Shown here: positions 21,937 through 34,766 of the stretch, one piece after another
Numbering within the stretch: the stretch's first letter is position 1
Layout: the number at the start of each line of letters is the position of its first letter
Assembly (NCBI RefSeq): GCF_018294505.1
Contig: NC_057795.1
Coordinates: 521,797,184 to 521,861,183 of the forward strand
Direction: 5' to 3'
Length of the DNA stretch: 64,000 nt
Source: Triticum aestivum
Taxonomy: Eukaryota; Streptophyta; Magnoliopsida; Poales; Poaceae
The notes under the pieces: generated by a model
Seen by the model: only the letters and a program-made list of their open reading frames with translations
What the model was told of the DNA's origin: nothing
The model's database searches: none
Translations under genes and position numbers: made by a program

Positions 21937-24900
21937 ATGGCAGACAATACCGACCGAGAGGGACAACAGACCATGTTCGATATGATACGCGGGCCAGATG
22001 ATGATCGGAATGAAGTAGAAGATTATGACGGCTCCGAATTTCTAAACAACACCGGAGAGGGTGATATGATATTCGATCGCGACGACCGAATTGATGAATT
22101 CATGAACTACGATTATGACGATGACGAAGAACATGTTGATCCTGAAACAACAAAGACTGGTGAGGTATATTTATATAAGCAGGCATCTGGTGATCATCAC
22201 ATGTTTTAAATGACTTGAAGATATATTAATGAATCGATCTTTGTTCTTTCAGCCATCCGGATCGAGCAAATCTTCAGGCAAAAGGACGAAATGAGGCCCG
22301 AACAAAAAGTTGAAGGAGGGCATAAAGTACAATATTGAGGCAGTCAGACCTAATGGCGAACCATTAGCGCCTAAGAAGATTGCGGACAAGTTCATTCGTC
22401 AGTGCGGAGTTCTTGTGAAGGACCAACTCCCGATCAAACTTCAAGAATGGAGAGAGCTAGCAAAGCCACGTCCAGATGTTACTTTTGTTGACAAGAATCA
22501 AAAAGATCTGCTTTGGATACTCTCATGGAACATTTCACCCTACCAGATCATTTCACAAAAGAAGATGTGCAGAAAGTCAACGACGCTGCTCTTAGGAAGA
22601 TGGCGGTTGCATTCAAGAACCACAAGAATCGTGAATGGGACAAGTACGTCAAGGGAGGAAGAAAGACTCCAGTATTCGAGGGAACACTAGAGAACCAACG
22701 TGCTCATTGGGACGATTTTGTGAAATTCAAGGATTCAGAATTAGCTAAGGAACGGTCGAGAATAAACAAGAAGAATGCCGAGAAAAAGGATAAGTTCCAT
22801 AAGCTGGGGCCAGGTGGTTATGCGGTGGCAATGCCTAAGTGGGATAAGTCTGAGAAATAGATGGAGGATGTAGGTGTCACTCCGGTTACTAAGAGCTGCC
22901 CCCCCAGGTGCAGGACTTGGTTCTATGCGCATGGGGGGGAGTTGGACCCGAAGACAGGCAATGTTTCAACGAAGGCAAGTCTGAAGGGAGCCGACGATGC
23001 GATACTTGTTGCAATAGAAGAGGCATGATCGGGGGTGTTCCAGCCCAACAGAGAGAACGACGAGCTTACGCGTGCCCTGGGAAATCCTGAACACCAGGGA
23101 AGAACACGAGGCAAGGGCGCTATTCCGTAGTATGAGGGGTTTTCAGACGGGAACACCGACTACAGAACCCGTGCGAGAAAGAAGATTGCGGAGGAGAAGA
23201 AGAGGAAGATGGAGGAGGAGCAGAGGAAGCGGGACTATGAACGCCTTCAAGGCCTAGAAGCAAGTCAAGCAGACTTGGCAGTCAAATTCCAGTGGCAGCA
23301 GGAGCAGATCGACTCACTTACCCAGCAAAGGGGGTCTTAGCAGCTGCAGCAGCTAGCGAATGATCCAGCATTGGATAGCACCGCCCCATCCATGCCGAGA
23401 AGCAGCGTGGGTTCCGCCTCGGACATCGCAATGCTGGGTAGATACCCCGTGGATGACATCACGGAGAACACTAGCTGCGAGCTACACGTCAAAATGAAGA
23501 ACATATCCATGAAGGTGGCGGACGTCGTTGCTTTTACAAATCCCCCCGAGGCAACCTTCCATTGCAACCCGATTCCAGCGGGCTATGCTCGTGTCTTGGT
23601 TGATGAGGTGGTGGACCCATATTCGGAGCTAGAGCTTGACATTCCTGGAGGTGACGACGAGCACTTTCTCGGAGAGGACAACCATCGTATCATCCTATGG
23701 AAAAAGGATTGCATCATATTTCGAAGGCCACCGACACCGCGTCAGCCGACTCCTCGTCGAAGTCCGCCACCGAGTCAGCAGACTCCCGCTCCTGCAAGTC
23801 CACCAAGTCTGGCAAAGTGTCAGGCCACTCCTCCTCCAAGTCCGGCAAAGTGTCAGGCCACTCCTCCTCCTCCAAGTCCGCCACAGCGTCAGACATCCAC
23901 TCCTCCTCCAAGTCCGGCACAACCTCAGGCCACTCCTCCTCCAAGTCCAGCACAGCTTCAGGCCACTCCTCCTCGTCCAACTCAGCCCCATCAGCCATCT
24001 CCGCCGCCTCAGCAATCGCAGAAGAGACACCCCGCAGCTATGGTGCGTAGCGGTACGAGTCGAGGTAGTACAGGAAGTACAGGCGGAGGCAAGTGATATA
24101 AATATGGTCCAAGCCTCACGCCTCTTCCGCAGAGGCCTTATGACAAGTCCGAGGAGGAAATTGCAGCCATATCGAAGGCCGAGGTGGAAGCCCATTTTGC
24201 ACCGAAACGGCCACCGCCGCCAAGGGAGAAAGTGCCTGAGGAAATGATTGACCACTTCATTCGTATGGCTCAACCACCAGCTCCCAAGCCTGTTGACACA
24301 GAGTATGAGCGCCACATCAGGAAGTTAAATCGAGCACGTTTACGTAAGGAGGCAAGCTCAGGATCGAGCAAACAACAAGCAGCTGTCAAAAAATGCGGGA
24401 AAACCATTCCCCAGCTGGGAGAATAGGCGGCACAATCGATCCCCTCGCTTGTTGTGCCAACAACATGTGACAGTACGCGCGCCCAATATTATTGTGGGCA
24501 AACAGTTTACGTTCCCGAGGTGGGCAATGTGGTAATAACCAAGGACCATATAATGCAGGCTGAAGTTCTCAACATCACTGTTGGACAACTCCTCGAATCA
24601 AGCCCATGCCTGTGCTTAGAGAGGATGAAATAAAACAGAAATATGTTCGGGGCCAACCTTTGGTCGAGCCAGACAAGGTCAAGAACCTCCCAACGAGAAT
24701 GTATGAATTGCATCAATGGTACATGAACATTACCAAGATTTTAGATCGATTGTCCCTCATGGTGAATGTCAAGGAGGATCATTACTTCCATGAGAAAGCT
24801 CTGTCCGTTGAGTATTCTGCACTGTTTCAGTTATACAATCAAGACGCACTCGACAAATCTATCGTCAGTTGCTATTGTCTGTAAGTGATTTCTTTCTGTA

Positions 24901-25999
24901 ATTTAAGTCTCAAGCTAGCTGTAGTGATCCTTTTGATCAATCATTACCTGTAATTATCCTCACTATATTCTTTTCTGTGGTATTGTGCAGGATGAAGATG
25001 TATGAAATGAGAAAAGGTGGACGCTTTGGCATTGGGTTCATTGACCCAAACACCGTTAATGAATACACATGGCGGATAAATCCACATCATCAAAAGGCCA
25101 TAGAGGACAACATGCTAGAGTTCTTGAAGCGCCTCAAATACAATGAAGATATACTACTTCCTTACAACTTCCAGTGAGTCACACTGTCTTGTACTACAAA
25201 TTCTCTGTTTTTGCCTACTAGCTAGCTACATGTTTTTGCTTACATATGCCCGCTTAATTAAGACATGCAAACGTGTGTGCATGCAGATTTCACTGGGTCT
25301 TGTGTATCATTAAAGTTGAAGACGGAACAGTTGAAATACTAGACTCACTACTCAAAGTTAAAACTGACTATAACATCTTGTTTGGGATAGTCAACAGGTA
25401 ATTTCAATCATTATTAACTATATATCTCGGCCTATTTAGTTCGTCATTTCATGATATGAACTATTTAATAACCCATTTATTCATTTTCTTTGTCGGCGGG
25501 CAGGGCTTGGGCAAGGTTCATCAGCGTCACGGAAGGCGAATGGAAAAAAAGCTTCAATGGTTTCGACCCAAGGTAAGTAATTAAGTAGTACTAGCTAGCT
25601 AGCTAGCTGCCATCTCTTTAATTATCATGCTTGATTCATTATTATCTGATCAAATTCCATTCTCGTAAAGGCCCTGAAGCAGGCGCAGGGGACTGATCTG
25701 TGTGCATTCTGCGTTTGCGAGAACATTCGCATGATGGCGTCCGAAAGGAGCAGATCTCAAAGACAGGAATGGGTACGCTTGTCAAAACACTATTCACAAT
25801 TTTTACACCATTATCGATATCTAGTCACACAACTAATACACATGCATATTGATCTCCTTCTTAACAGTTCAGAGAGGTGCGGGAGAAGCTCCTAGAAATG
25901 GAGCGCGTAGAAGCACTTCAAGAGGAAATAGCGGGATTTTTGCTCGACCAGGTCATAAATCCGAAGGGAGAATACTATTACCCGCTACCGCCCCCATGA
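21937..25999 (+). pseudogene. CACTA-1 second gene: Transposase_24-like region plus Ulp1-like protease (broken)
   Basis: Exons inferred from GT/AG junctions and frame: 21937-22164, 22253-24880, 24991-25173, 25287-25397, 25504-25572, 25671-25772, 25868-25999. An acidic N-terminus precedes a Transposase_24-like segment (IQ-type VDKNQKDLLW, WDKYVKGGRKTPVFEG, HKLGPGGYAVAMPKWD). Next come a basic/Gln coiled region, a Pro-rich repeat block (units like ATPPPSPAKCQ, 23730-24010), and a C-terminal cysteine protease of the Ulp1/SUMO-protease type. That protease shows the His (FHWVLCIIKVEDG), Asp (EILDSLL) and Cys (GTDLCAFCVCE) of the catalytic set. Breaks: TGA 22292, a one-base deletion near 22517, TAG 22858, several more stops from 23028 to 23338 and 24420, and a one-base mismatch of frame at the 25572/25671 junction. 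Stop at 25997. Confidence 0.85.
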
Positions 26000-26186
26000 A
26001 AACCACTTCCAATTGTCATCGTGCTCTGAAGGCACCAATTAGGCTAATGCCACTGGCTCCAAAGGCAACATGCATATGTAGGACAAATTGTATATAGCTA
26101 TACATGTGTGTATGTGTGAATTAATTAATATGGTGGTTTGTGATTGATGATATATATATATATGCATGATTGGTTCTACTAGAAAT

Positions 26187-26192
<6 letters not shown>

Positions 26193-26233
<41 letters not shown>
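26193..26233. repeat. (TA)n microsatellite
   Basis: About twenty TA units follow the last exon of unit 2. The stretch from 26000 to 26340 is otherwise AT-rich with no gene. Confidence 0.92.
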
Positions 26234-26236
<3 letters not shown>

Positions 26237-26339
26237 TAACGTGTACAATGTGTAGTATCGTAAAATACCAGCAAACGAAAAAGAATTAAAATGGAAACAC
26301 AAAATTAAATGAAAAAGAAATCATAAAACTAAAAAAAAA

Positions 26340-26555
26340 CCAAACCTTATAGTACCTGTTGGTCTTACCAACCGGTACTAAAGGGCTCCAGGAGCCCGGA
26401 GCTGGCTTGTGCCACGTGGTTGCCCTTTAGCACCGGTTCGTGCTGAACCAGTACTAAAGGGGGGGGGGCTTTAGTGCCCACACTTTAGTGCCGGTTATGG
26501 AACCGGCACTAAAGGGCCTTACGAACCGGTGCTATTGCCCGGTTGTGCACTAGTG
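26340..26555 (+). repeat. Right terminus and subterminal palindromes of CACTA-1
   Basis: Motifs ACCAACCGGTACTAAAGG, TTTAGCACCGGTTCGTGC and CTTTAGTGCCGGTT occur in both orientations, with a G8 run at about 26460. The end is GGTTGTGCACTAGTG, then the TAT duplication. Confidence 0.88.
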
Positions 26556-26669
26556 TATGTTAGTCCCAAAAGTAATATAAAAGTGTATAATAAAGTCCAT
26601 TATCATCCAAAACAGATAATATAATAGCATGAATGCTTCATAAATAATAGATACATTGGAGACATATCA
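26556..26669 (-). repeat. 3' LTR of the Sabrina-like element, second part
   Basis: This continues the LTR interrupted at 13620. It matches 40435-40545 of the other LTR and ends GACATATCA. The bases after it (GCATCCCCAAGCTT, read GCTTGGGGATGC on the minus strand) are the probable polypurine tract. Confidence 0.92.
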
Positions 26670-29446
26670 GCATCCCCAAGCTTAATTCTTGCTCGTCCTC
26701 GAGTAGGTAAATGACAAAAGAAAGAATTTATGAAGTGTGAATGCTAGCAGGTGCACAAGTTTCATCAATGATAATTTCAATCACCTTTTCTAGCATGATT
26801 ATATATCATAACATTAGTTCACCTCATAAAACTTTCATGATCAAGTAACAAGCTATTCACATGTTAAAGCATAGACCATAAACTTTCTTGAAAACTAGCA
26901 AACTTCATTCTTAGTCATCAAACAATTGCAATTCATCTTATTTTCAGGAAGGGTCTATGTCAGAGCTTTGATTTAGCAAACTCCACATACTCAACTATCA
27001 TGTAGTCTTCTACAATTGCTAACACTCATGGAATACTTGTGGTTATGGAGTTTTAATCGAACACGGAGAAAGATAGGGGCTTATAGTGTTGCCTCCCAAC
27101 GTATTCACCTTTGGGTGATGTCAACAATAATAGTTCATGTTAACTTACATCCAATCGGATATATATATATTAGGATCTCTCCAACACGAGTTGCTTGCCA
27201 AAGGATAAAATGAAAAAGTGAAAGGTGAAGATCACCTTGACTCTTGCATAAAGTAAAAGACATAAGGTAACAGATAGGCCCTTCACAGAGGGAAGTAGAG
27301 GTTGTCATGCATTTTTAGGGTTGGATACACAAAATCTTAATGCGAAAGAACGTCACTTTATATTGCCACTTGTATATGGACCTTTATTATGCAGTTCGTC
27401 GCTTTTATTGCTTCCATAACAAGCTCGTATAAAGTTTATTTTTTGTGTACTAATAATTCATGCATATTTAGAGAGCAATTTTTATTGCTTGCACCGATGA
27501 CAACTTACTTGAAGGATCTTACTCAATCCATAGGTAGATATGGTGGACTCTCATGGCAAAACTGGGTTTAAGGATATTTGGAAGCACAAGTAGTATCTCT
27601 ACTTGGTGCTAGGAATTTCAGCTAGCATGAGGGGGAAAGGCAAGCTCAACATGTTTGAATGATCCATGACAATATACTTTAACTGATATGTGAGAAAACA
27701 TAACCCATTACGTTATCTTCCTTGTCCAACATCAACTCTTTAGCATGTCATACTTAATGAGTGCTCACAATTACAAAAGATGTCCATGATAATATATTTA
27801 TATGTGAAATCTCTCTTCCTTCAATATTCTTTCATGAATTGTTCAAATGACCAATACAATGCTTGCTAACCTTCAATAAATTTACAAACTCTTCTTCTTA
27901 TATGTGAAGTCATCACTCCCCATGCGATAAGAAAATGAAGCATATATAATTTCAGATTTATGACATTCAACTCATTCAACCATTTACTCATAGGATATAA
28001 GTGAAGCACACGAGTAAATGAAAAACTGCTCCAAAAAGATATAAGTGAAGATCAATGAGTAGTTAAATAATTATGTAGCTATGTCAATACTCCCTCTCAT
28101 TTAAGAATTTCAGATCTTGGTATTTTATTCATACAGCAAGCAAAGAAAAACAAAATGACATTGGTGGGATAGCACAACTCATGTGAAGAAGCAAAAACTT
28201 AGGTTCAACCGATACTAATTGTTAATTGTTAAAGAAGAAAGGTGGGATGCCTACCGGGGCATCCCCAAGCTTAGATTCTTGAGACTTCTTAGAATGTTAT
28301 CTTGGGGTGCCTTGGGAATCCCCAAGCTTGAGATTTTGTGTATCCTTAATTCCTTTTATATCACGGTTTCCCTAAATCTCAAAAACTTCATCCACACAAA
28401 ACTCAACAAGAACTCGTGAGATAGGTTAGTATAAACCAATGCAAAAACCTTATCATATTATACTGTAACAAATTACTAACATTATTATTCAACATTTCAT
28501 ACTAAATGTCTCTGCATATTTAATACTCCTATCCTCAAATAGAATCATTAAACAAGCAAGCATAGGTAAACAATGCAAATATAACAGCAATCTGCCAAAA
28601 CAGTATAGTCTGTAAAGAATGCAAGATTCATCATACTTCCCTAACTCCAAAAATTATAAGAAAAAAACTACGCTGTAAAACATTTATCAGATCTCATTAT
28701 GCAAAAAGATTAAACATTATATCATTCTCTGACTTTTCTAGGGAATTTTTGCAACAGCGGTAAACTTTCTGATTTGAAACAGCAACATGTATACTTGCAA
28801 AATAAGCATGGTAAAGGCTATCCTTGACATTTTTATTAAGAATATAGATGCAAAACATTATTATAAACAACAAAAATCAAATACTAACAAAATAAAATGA
28901 TGCTCCAAGCAAAACACATATCATGTGGCGAACGAAAATATAGCTCCAAGTAAAGTTACCGATGAACAAAGACGAAAGAGGGGCTGCCTTCCGGGGCATC
29001 CCCAAGCTTAGGCTCTTGGTTGTCCTTGAATATCAATTTTGGGTGCCTTGGGAATCTCCAAGCTTAGGCTCTTGCCACTCCTTATTCCATAGTCCATCGA
29101 ATCTTTACCCAAAACTTGAAAATTTCACAACACAAAACTCAACACAAAACTCGTAAGCTCCGTTAGTATAAGAAAATAAAACCACCACTTAGGTACTGTT
29201 GTGAACTCATTCTAAATTCATATTGATGTAATATCTACTGTATTCCAACTTCTCTATGGTTCGTACCATCCGATACTACTCATAGGTTCATCAAAGTAAG
29301 CAAACAACACATAGAAAACAGAATCTGTCAAAAACAGAACAGTCTGTAGTAATATGTATCAAACGTATACTTATGTAACTCCAGAAATTCTGAAATAAAT
29401 TGGTTGACCTGAGGAGTTTGTCTATTAATCATCTGCAAAAAGAATC
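26670..29446 (-). other. 3' non-coding interior of the Sabrina-like element
   Basis: This AT-rich stretch contains no convincing ORF on either strand. It includes two related blocks about 740 bases apart (28240-28440 and 28980-29175) that share CGGGGCATCCCCAAGCTTAG, GGTGCCTTGGGAATC and AACTCAACA...AACTCGT. Fragments of CCCCAAGCTTGG also recur in the gag-like ORF of the same element. It ends at the GAATC target site of the GC-rich insertion. Confidence 0.75.
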
Positions 29447-30309
29447 TGTCAGATTTAGGGTTCCGGCAGACCCTTGAGGTTCGAACACTGGGGTGCGCGC
29501 GGAGGTTTCGCCTGCTACCTACCTGTTCCTCACCGAATCACAGGGATCTAAACTACCAGAAGAACAACACAAGAGACACAGGGTTTATACTGGTTCAGGC
29601 CACCATTGTGGTGCAATACCCTACTCCAGTGTGTGGTGCGGTGGATTGCCTCTTGGGCTGATGATGAACAATACAAGGAAGAACAGCCTCACGAGGGTCT
29701 GTTCTTGCGGTGGTGTTGTCCCTTTTGAGGGGTTGATTCTCGATGCCTACATACTATGGTGGCTAGTCCTATTTATACGAAAAGGCCCTGGGCCTCTTCC
29801 CAAATATTGAGCGGGAAGGGCACCAACAATTGGCCATTTTGAAGGGGAACATCTCGTACACTTATCCTGACTAAAGTTGGTCCTCGCCTGTCAAATGCTC
29901 TAGTGGTGACGCCGGCTTGGGCTCCACGGTGACCTCCATCCTGCCGTTGGACTGGTCTTGGTCTTGTTGCACCGAAATGGACGCCTTTGCTTGATGCTCT
30001 CGCCTGCACTTGCTCCCCTAGCACCAAAGAGGAAAGAAGGACACTGTGCGGGCTGGCGCTCTTGGTCGTCATGGCTTGCGTCATGGGCACCTCGCGAGGT
30101 ACCCCGCCTTGAACTCTCCGCCTCCTCGTGAGCCAAGCTGATGAGTCTGTGCCTGAGGAAGCTCCTTGTCGTCCGCCCCGTGAGGCTTGGCCCCTCGCGA
30201 GGGTCTTGAGCTTGTGTTGATGAAGATCGGCCATGCTGGGCCCCCTTTGAGCCACGCCGCAGGCCGCAGGCAGGCAAGTCTGGGGACCCCCGTTCCCAGA
30301 ACGCCGACA
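29447..30309 (-). repeat. 3' LTR of the GC-rich Gypsy element
   Basis: 863 bases, starting TGTCAGATTTAGGG and ending AACGCCGACA, and matching 35753-36615 throughout. The boundary is confirmed by the GAATC duplication. Confidence 0.95.
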
Positions 30310-30328
30310 GTAGCCCCCGGGCCCAAGG
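30310..30328 (-). other. Polypurine tract of the GC-rich Gypsy element
   Basis: The minus strand reads CTTGGGCCCGGGGGCTAC immediately before the LTR. The GGGGGCTA form is the usual tract of this group of Triticeae elements. Confidence 0.65.
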
Positions 30329-30604
30329 CGCGCCCGGACTTGGCCGGGCAGAGAGGCGAAAGGGCAAGTGCGAAGCGTCACGGGCCCTAACAGCCTGCGG
30401 CCTTGGGCGCCAAGTGGCGGTTGATTGGACGCGGGTGGCACTGCTCCCCCATGCCTCCTCATTTGGTGCCAGGCTAGGCGGACTTGCGGTTGTACAGAAC
30501 CACTCCCCTTTCCGTTGCTCGTGCGCCCTCTGTCCTTCCTCCTTTCGAACTCCAGCTTCTGCTTCGAAGCCAATCTCGAACCTTTCCTCCCCTCCTCCGT
30601 CGCC

Positions 30605-33600
30605 ATGGCTCCGAGGAAGAAGGGGAGAGGGAAGGGACCCATGCCTTCGCCTTGCTCGCCGTCGTCGGCGGCCCCCGTCGTGGACCGGTCGATCATAGTC
30701 AATCGAGAGGGCTTGGGCAGGGTTAGCTCGGCCCTGGCCACCATCTTCAATGAATGCGGGAGGACAACAGCCTGGCCCGCGTCTCGGTTCTCCATCGACA
30801 GGATAATCACCGAGGTCCCCCATTTCGTCGACGCCCTGTTGGCGGGGCTAATTCCCCCCTTTTCCGATTTCTTCAACGCCGTGCTCTCCCATTATCAGAT
30901 CCACATGATGCATATGGGTCCTGACTCCATTACTCTTCTGGCAGTCTTCGCCTTTGTTTGCGAGGCTATGGTAGGCATCCTCCCTTCGGTCGCCCTGTTG
31001 CGCCACTTCTTCGCTCTGCACCTTGTCGACCCCGCCCAATGATCGGGATGCGTGAGCTTCATCGCTGCACCCGAGACGGCAGCCTTAGGGATTGACTTTG
31101 GTCTCCCTCCGCCCGCGCCTGGGTTCTGCGAGCGGTGGCTGTATGTGGACGTGGGGGTGCCCAGCCCCCTGCCGTCGAAGCCGACTTCGCCTGCTGTCCC
31201 TAATTCAGGCTGGGGCCAGGAGACGCTCACAAGCCCCTAGATCTTCTTCGTCTGGCGTCACTTCGAGTGCTTGAGATTGCTTGACGTGATGGCGCCCAAG
31301 GTGGTGAAGGAGTTCCTGCTACGCCGTGTCGCCCCTCTCCAGCGCCACTCTCGCCGAATGTTGGCCTTCAACGGGCGCGGGGATCGTATGAGGCTCCAGG
31401 AAGAGGACCTGACGCCTGAAGCGCTAAGGAAGGTACTCTTGGTTCTGACTGGGGACCACAACCCTGGCAGCATCCAGCAAGGGGGGCCTTGCTGTACCTC
31501 TGTTCGGGTAGGAGAGACTTCATGAATCAGATGCCCGTTTTCGACGAATGGGGACCGCGCCCCGCCGGCCTCCAGGGGCCTCGCGAGAATCTAGTGATAG
31601 TGGCCGCCCTTTCAGTTGGTCGAGGCGATTCTTCCTCAAGTGGCGGAGCAGGGAGGCATGAGCCTCTGGAGGCCGAGGGTGCCCCCGCCGGGGCGACAGC
31701 GCTAGGCAGCACTCAAGAGGGAGCGACCCCTGAGGCCCGTGCTGCCAGGGCTGAGCGCGGCGAGCAGCCGCCTGCTGCACCCGGGGCCGAGGCCTCCGAG
31801 GCCCTGGCTGCTTTTCTTGGCAAGGCGACCGGCCGCGCGCATCAGGCAAACACCCCTGACGTGGGTCCTCTTGACGTTTCCTCCTCGCCGCAGGCTGACC
31901 CCTGCGCTCAACCCTTGGGCCGCTTCCGCGTGGACTTTGAGGCCCTCCGGAAGAGAAGGGAGGCCCTGGGCGACGATTACCCTTGTCGCCTGCTGAAGCG
32001 TAGAAAGTACTTCGCCATCGATGAGTAAGCCTTCTCCCTTCCCAGCTCCAGATTCTTCTGCTGCCCTTCCTAATCCTTGCTCCGCAGGGCCCTTCCTCCC
32101 GAGCTCACAGAGATGACTGAGGATCCATCCCCCCTGCTTCCGCCTTCTCCACCGTCTCCGGATGCTCCGAGCAGTAGAGCCCTTGTGGTGAGGCCGGTCG
32201 AAGAGACGAATCACCCCAAGGTGCAATGCGGCCCCGCGCGCCTCGCGACCTTCCTTCGCGAGCCTTTTCGGGGCATAGCCAGCCTGCCGTGGGCTTCTCG
32301 TCTGGTCATGGACAGTGATTGGCTGGGGTACTCCCATCACTCTTCACTTGGGGATGGACTGGCCCCAGCCGGGCTTCTGGCGAGGCGCGCCTGGTCGCCT
32401 CAAGGGCGCCAGCCCCCAGCTCTCTGCCCGGAGGGGGAGCGCTAATCTGTGCCCCCGGCACTTGCTTGAGGCAGATGACGGCGTGGAAGACGTATCTGAG
32501 CGCGCTCGGGAGCGTCGCGCTCTTCGCCAAGGGTTCCTCCGGAGGGCGGTTGACGCAGTGAGCCTGCTTGGTGAAGAGCTTGCTGATGAAGACACGCGCC
32601 TTGAGGCCGAGGGCCTGTGCTTGGTTGCGGAGAGGCGCGAGCTGGAGGCGGCAGTCACCCTCGCGCGCCGTCAACGCGATCTTGACGATGAGGAGGCCAA
32701 GGCGTCACTGGCGGCCTCTCGGGTGGCCCGCTCCCGGGCCGTCGAGGAAGCCCGGGAAGCTGACTAGCGGCGAGAGGCGACGGAAGAGCAGGCACGGGAA
32801 CTCCTGGCCCGGTGCTGCTCACTGGAGGAGCAGGTGGAGCCGCGCGAGGCGGCCCTCGCGTCGATGAAGGTGATTTCCGGTGACCCAGCAGAGCTCTAGA
32901 AGCATGAGGAAGCGCTGACGCTGGAAGCTGCCGAACGCGCACATGAGTATGAACGCCTAGAGACAAGGGAGCGCTTGGTGGCACGGGAGGAGAATGATGT
33001 TGCTACGCGGGAAACCCGTGTCTTGGAGGAGATCGGACGTCGGGTGGCAACGGCGCGCTCGAACCTCGAGCGCGAGTTCGAGGAGAGGCTGGAGTTGATC
33101 CGTACCGAGGCTGAAGGTAGGACCACCGCCCTGAGGACCAAGATGGAGGAAGCGACGCGGCGGGTTGATGCCTTGCGGGCCGCACTTAAGGTGGCGCAGG
33201 GGGAGTCGACTACTTCTCATGACGAGGTGCTTCTTCTTCGCCAACGGCTGGACGAGGTTGAGGCCGTTGCGCGCCAGAATGCGGACGAGATACGTCAGCG
33301 GCGGCTCATGGAACATGAGCACGCCCCCATGCTCACCACGCTTCGGGAGAGAGCCAACACGGCCTTGGGCAACATCTGCGAAGTGGCCGTTGGCGTGCCG
33401 CACGCAACCAACTACGCCGGCAACTTTCAGTTCTTCACCGACATCGTGACGCAGCTGGAGGCGCGGTCGGTCAGGGCCAACAGGTTGGTGGAGGAAAAGA
33501 TCCGCGCCCTGCTCGGGCGCGCCTTTTCCCGTGTCTTCAGCCATCTCCAGAACATGGATCCTCACTTTGACTTCGACGCCGCCATCGCCCCAGTTCCCCA

Positions 33601-33826
33601 GGCCGTCCGGGGTGACCTGGCGGACTGGGTGGAAGACAACGTGGACGCTCTTGTCAGGGCCTTTGCTTTAGATGATGATGACGCGATCGTGGCCGCCGAC
33701 GAGGGCGGCATGGTGAACGGCCCTGACGCCGCCGGCGACAACGCAGAGGGCGATGGCGAGGCCAGCGACGCCAGCGACGATTCGGGTGGTGCTCCTGAGG
33801 ATGCATTGGGGGATTTATCCGACTGA
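30605..33826 (+). pseudogene. Antisense gene of the GC-rich element: PF04195-like plus long coiled coil
   Basis: ATG at 30605 in a good context (CGCCATGGCT) begins MAPRKKGRGKG. Residues 30-145 resemble the putative gypsy-type transposon family (FSDFFNAVLSHYQIHMMHMGPDSITLLAVFAFVCEA). The frame continues past stops at 31040 and 31240 to LLRRVAPLQRHSRRM, shifts near 31490, and reaches an intron with clean junctions (GT 32025, AG 32086) that rejoins in frame. The second exon (32087-33826) has a shift near 32320 and stops near 32765 and 32897. Its last 380 residues are a Glu/Arg/Ala-rich coiled coil followed by a conserved globular part (NICEVAVGVPHATNYAGN) and an acidic tail. It lies opposite in strand to the element, as gene-23-type ORFs do in maize Grande. 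Function unknown. Confidence 0.8.
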
Positions 33827-34766
33827 CCGCGCATTGCTCTTTTTTCCTTACCCTGCATGAATAGAACTCAGGCTTTGGACCTGACGATGGTAAGAGCATT
33901 TTGGGAGGGGGTGCCCCTCATGTAAAGCTTATGTTCAGCGTACTAGTGGGTGCTGTATCGCCCACATGCCCGCGCCAAGTGGTTGGCTAGGTGAAGAACC
34001 GGCTGGCTAGTTTACCTTTGTCCTATGCGGGTCCTGAGATAATTTGTGGGAGGCTGTGGTGTCTCGAATGCCTCTTGATCGAATCCGTAGGATTTGCAGT
34101 GAAAAAACCTCCTGAGAGGATATGATGGCGGCAGTCTGGGCTGCACGCAAGCTAGGCCAGACCCGGCTCGCGAGGGGCTCAGTTGGGGAGGCGGCTGAGG
34201 CGAGGTCGTAACCGAAACGCGAGAGATTGCTCGAACGAGACTAAGCACCCCTTCCCCGAACACACGCAAATCTCAAATTCGAATCCAACTTAAATCCAGC
34301 GGGGAAAAGCAACAACCAAGGGAAAAGTCCGCGTCCGGCACCTACTCTAGTCTTGGATGTCTTCTCACCAGCACGGAGCTAAGTGCTGCCACTGGGCGTG
34401 GGAGGGAGCCCCAGGGCCTGAGGCCGGCACCCCTGAGACTTCGGGGCGTGTACAGCCCCACTCATTATTATGTGAGAGTGTCACGGGGCGGCGAGCTTCA
34501 CAGGCACTGGGCCTTCTTCACAGGTACCGGTCTTGCTTCATATCGCCAGGCGAGGGCCCCGCCTTGCGCCACACTCTAGTGCCATCAACGACGACCGGAA
34601 ACCAGGACGCTGCCGATGGGGTAGAGCGGTCGCCAGCGATTCCCCCGACGACCACGGGTCCTCCGCCAGGGGCAGGCCTTGAGGCGCCTCCCCAGCGGAG
34701 GGCCTACCTCCTATGAACGCCTTGCTCCGAATGCCGCGATGGTGATGTCGGATCTCAGCCCTTCCC

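Larger units (their letters stand above)
13621..26555 (+). mobile_element. CACTA-1: En/Spm-type DNA transposon, about 12.9 kb
   Basis: It begins CACTAGTAGAAAAAGGG and ends TGCACTAGTG, giving inverted CACTAGT termini. TAT flanks both sides (13618-13620, 26556-26558), the 3-base duplication typical of CACTA elements. Both ends carry subterminal palindromes built on TTTAGTACCGGTT. Two plus-strand transcription units are visible: a coiled-coil/membrane ORF plus TNP2-type transposase (14385-18288), and a Transposase_24/Ulp1-like gene (21937-25999) preceded by a small ORF (21366-21794). Both are broken by stops and frameshifts. A 549-base gap of N lies at 20389-20937. The insertion sits in the left LTR of the Sabrina-like element. 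Confidence 0.95.

Noticed and set aside
23695..24315. Minus-strand ORF of 206 codons and plus-strand Ser/Lys-rich ORF at 23697-24050
   Set aside because: Both are alternative frames of the Pro-rich repeat block of the CACTA-1 second gene; the repeats keep all frames open.
29900..30876. Minus-strand ORFs of 307 and 367 codons
   Set aside because: They run across the LTR, polypurine tract and antisense gene of the GC-rich element. They are low-complexity frames in GC-rich sequence, opposite the better supported plus-strand gene.
31520..32674. Minus-strand ORFs rich in Arg, Pro and Ala
   Set aside because: They are complements of the GC-rich antisense gene, with no domain and no consistent codon pattern.
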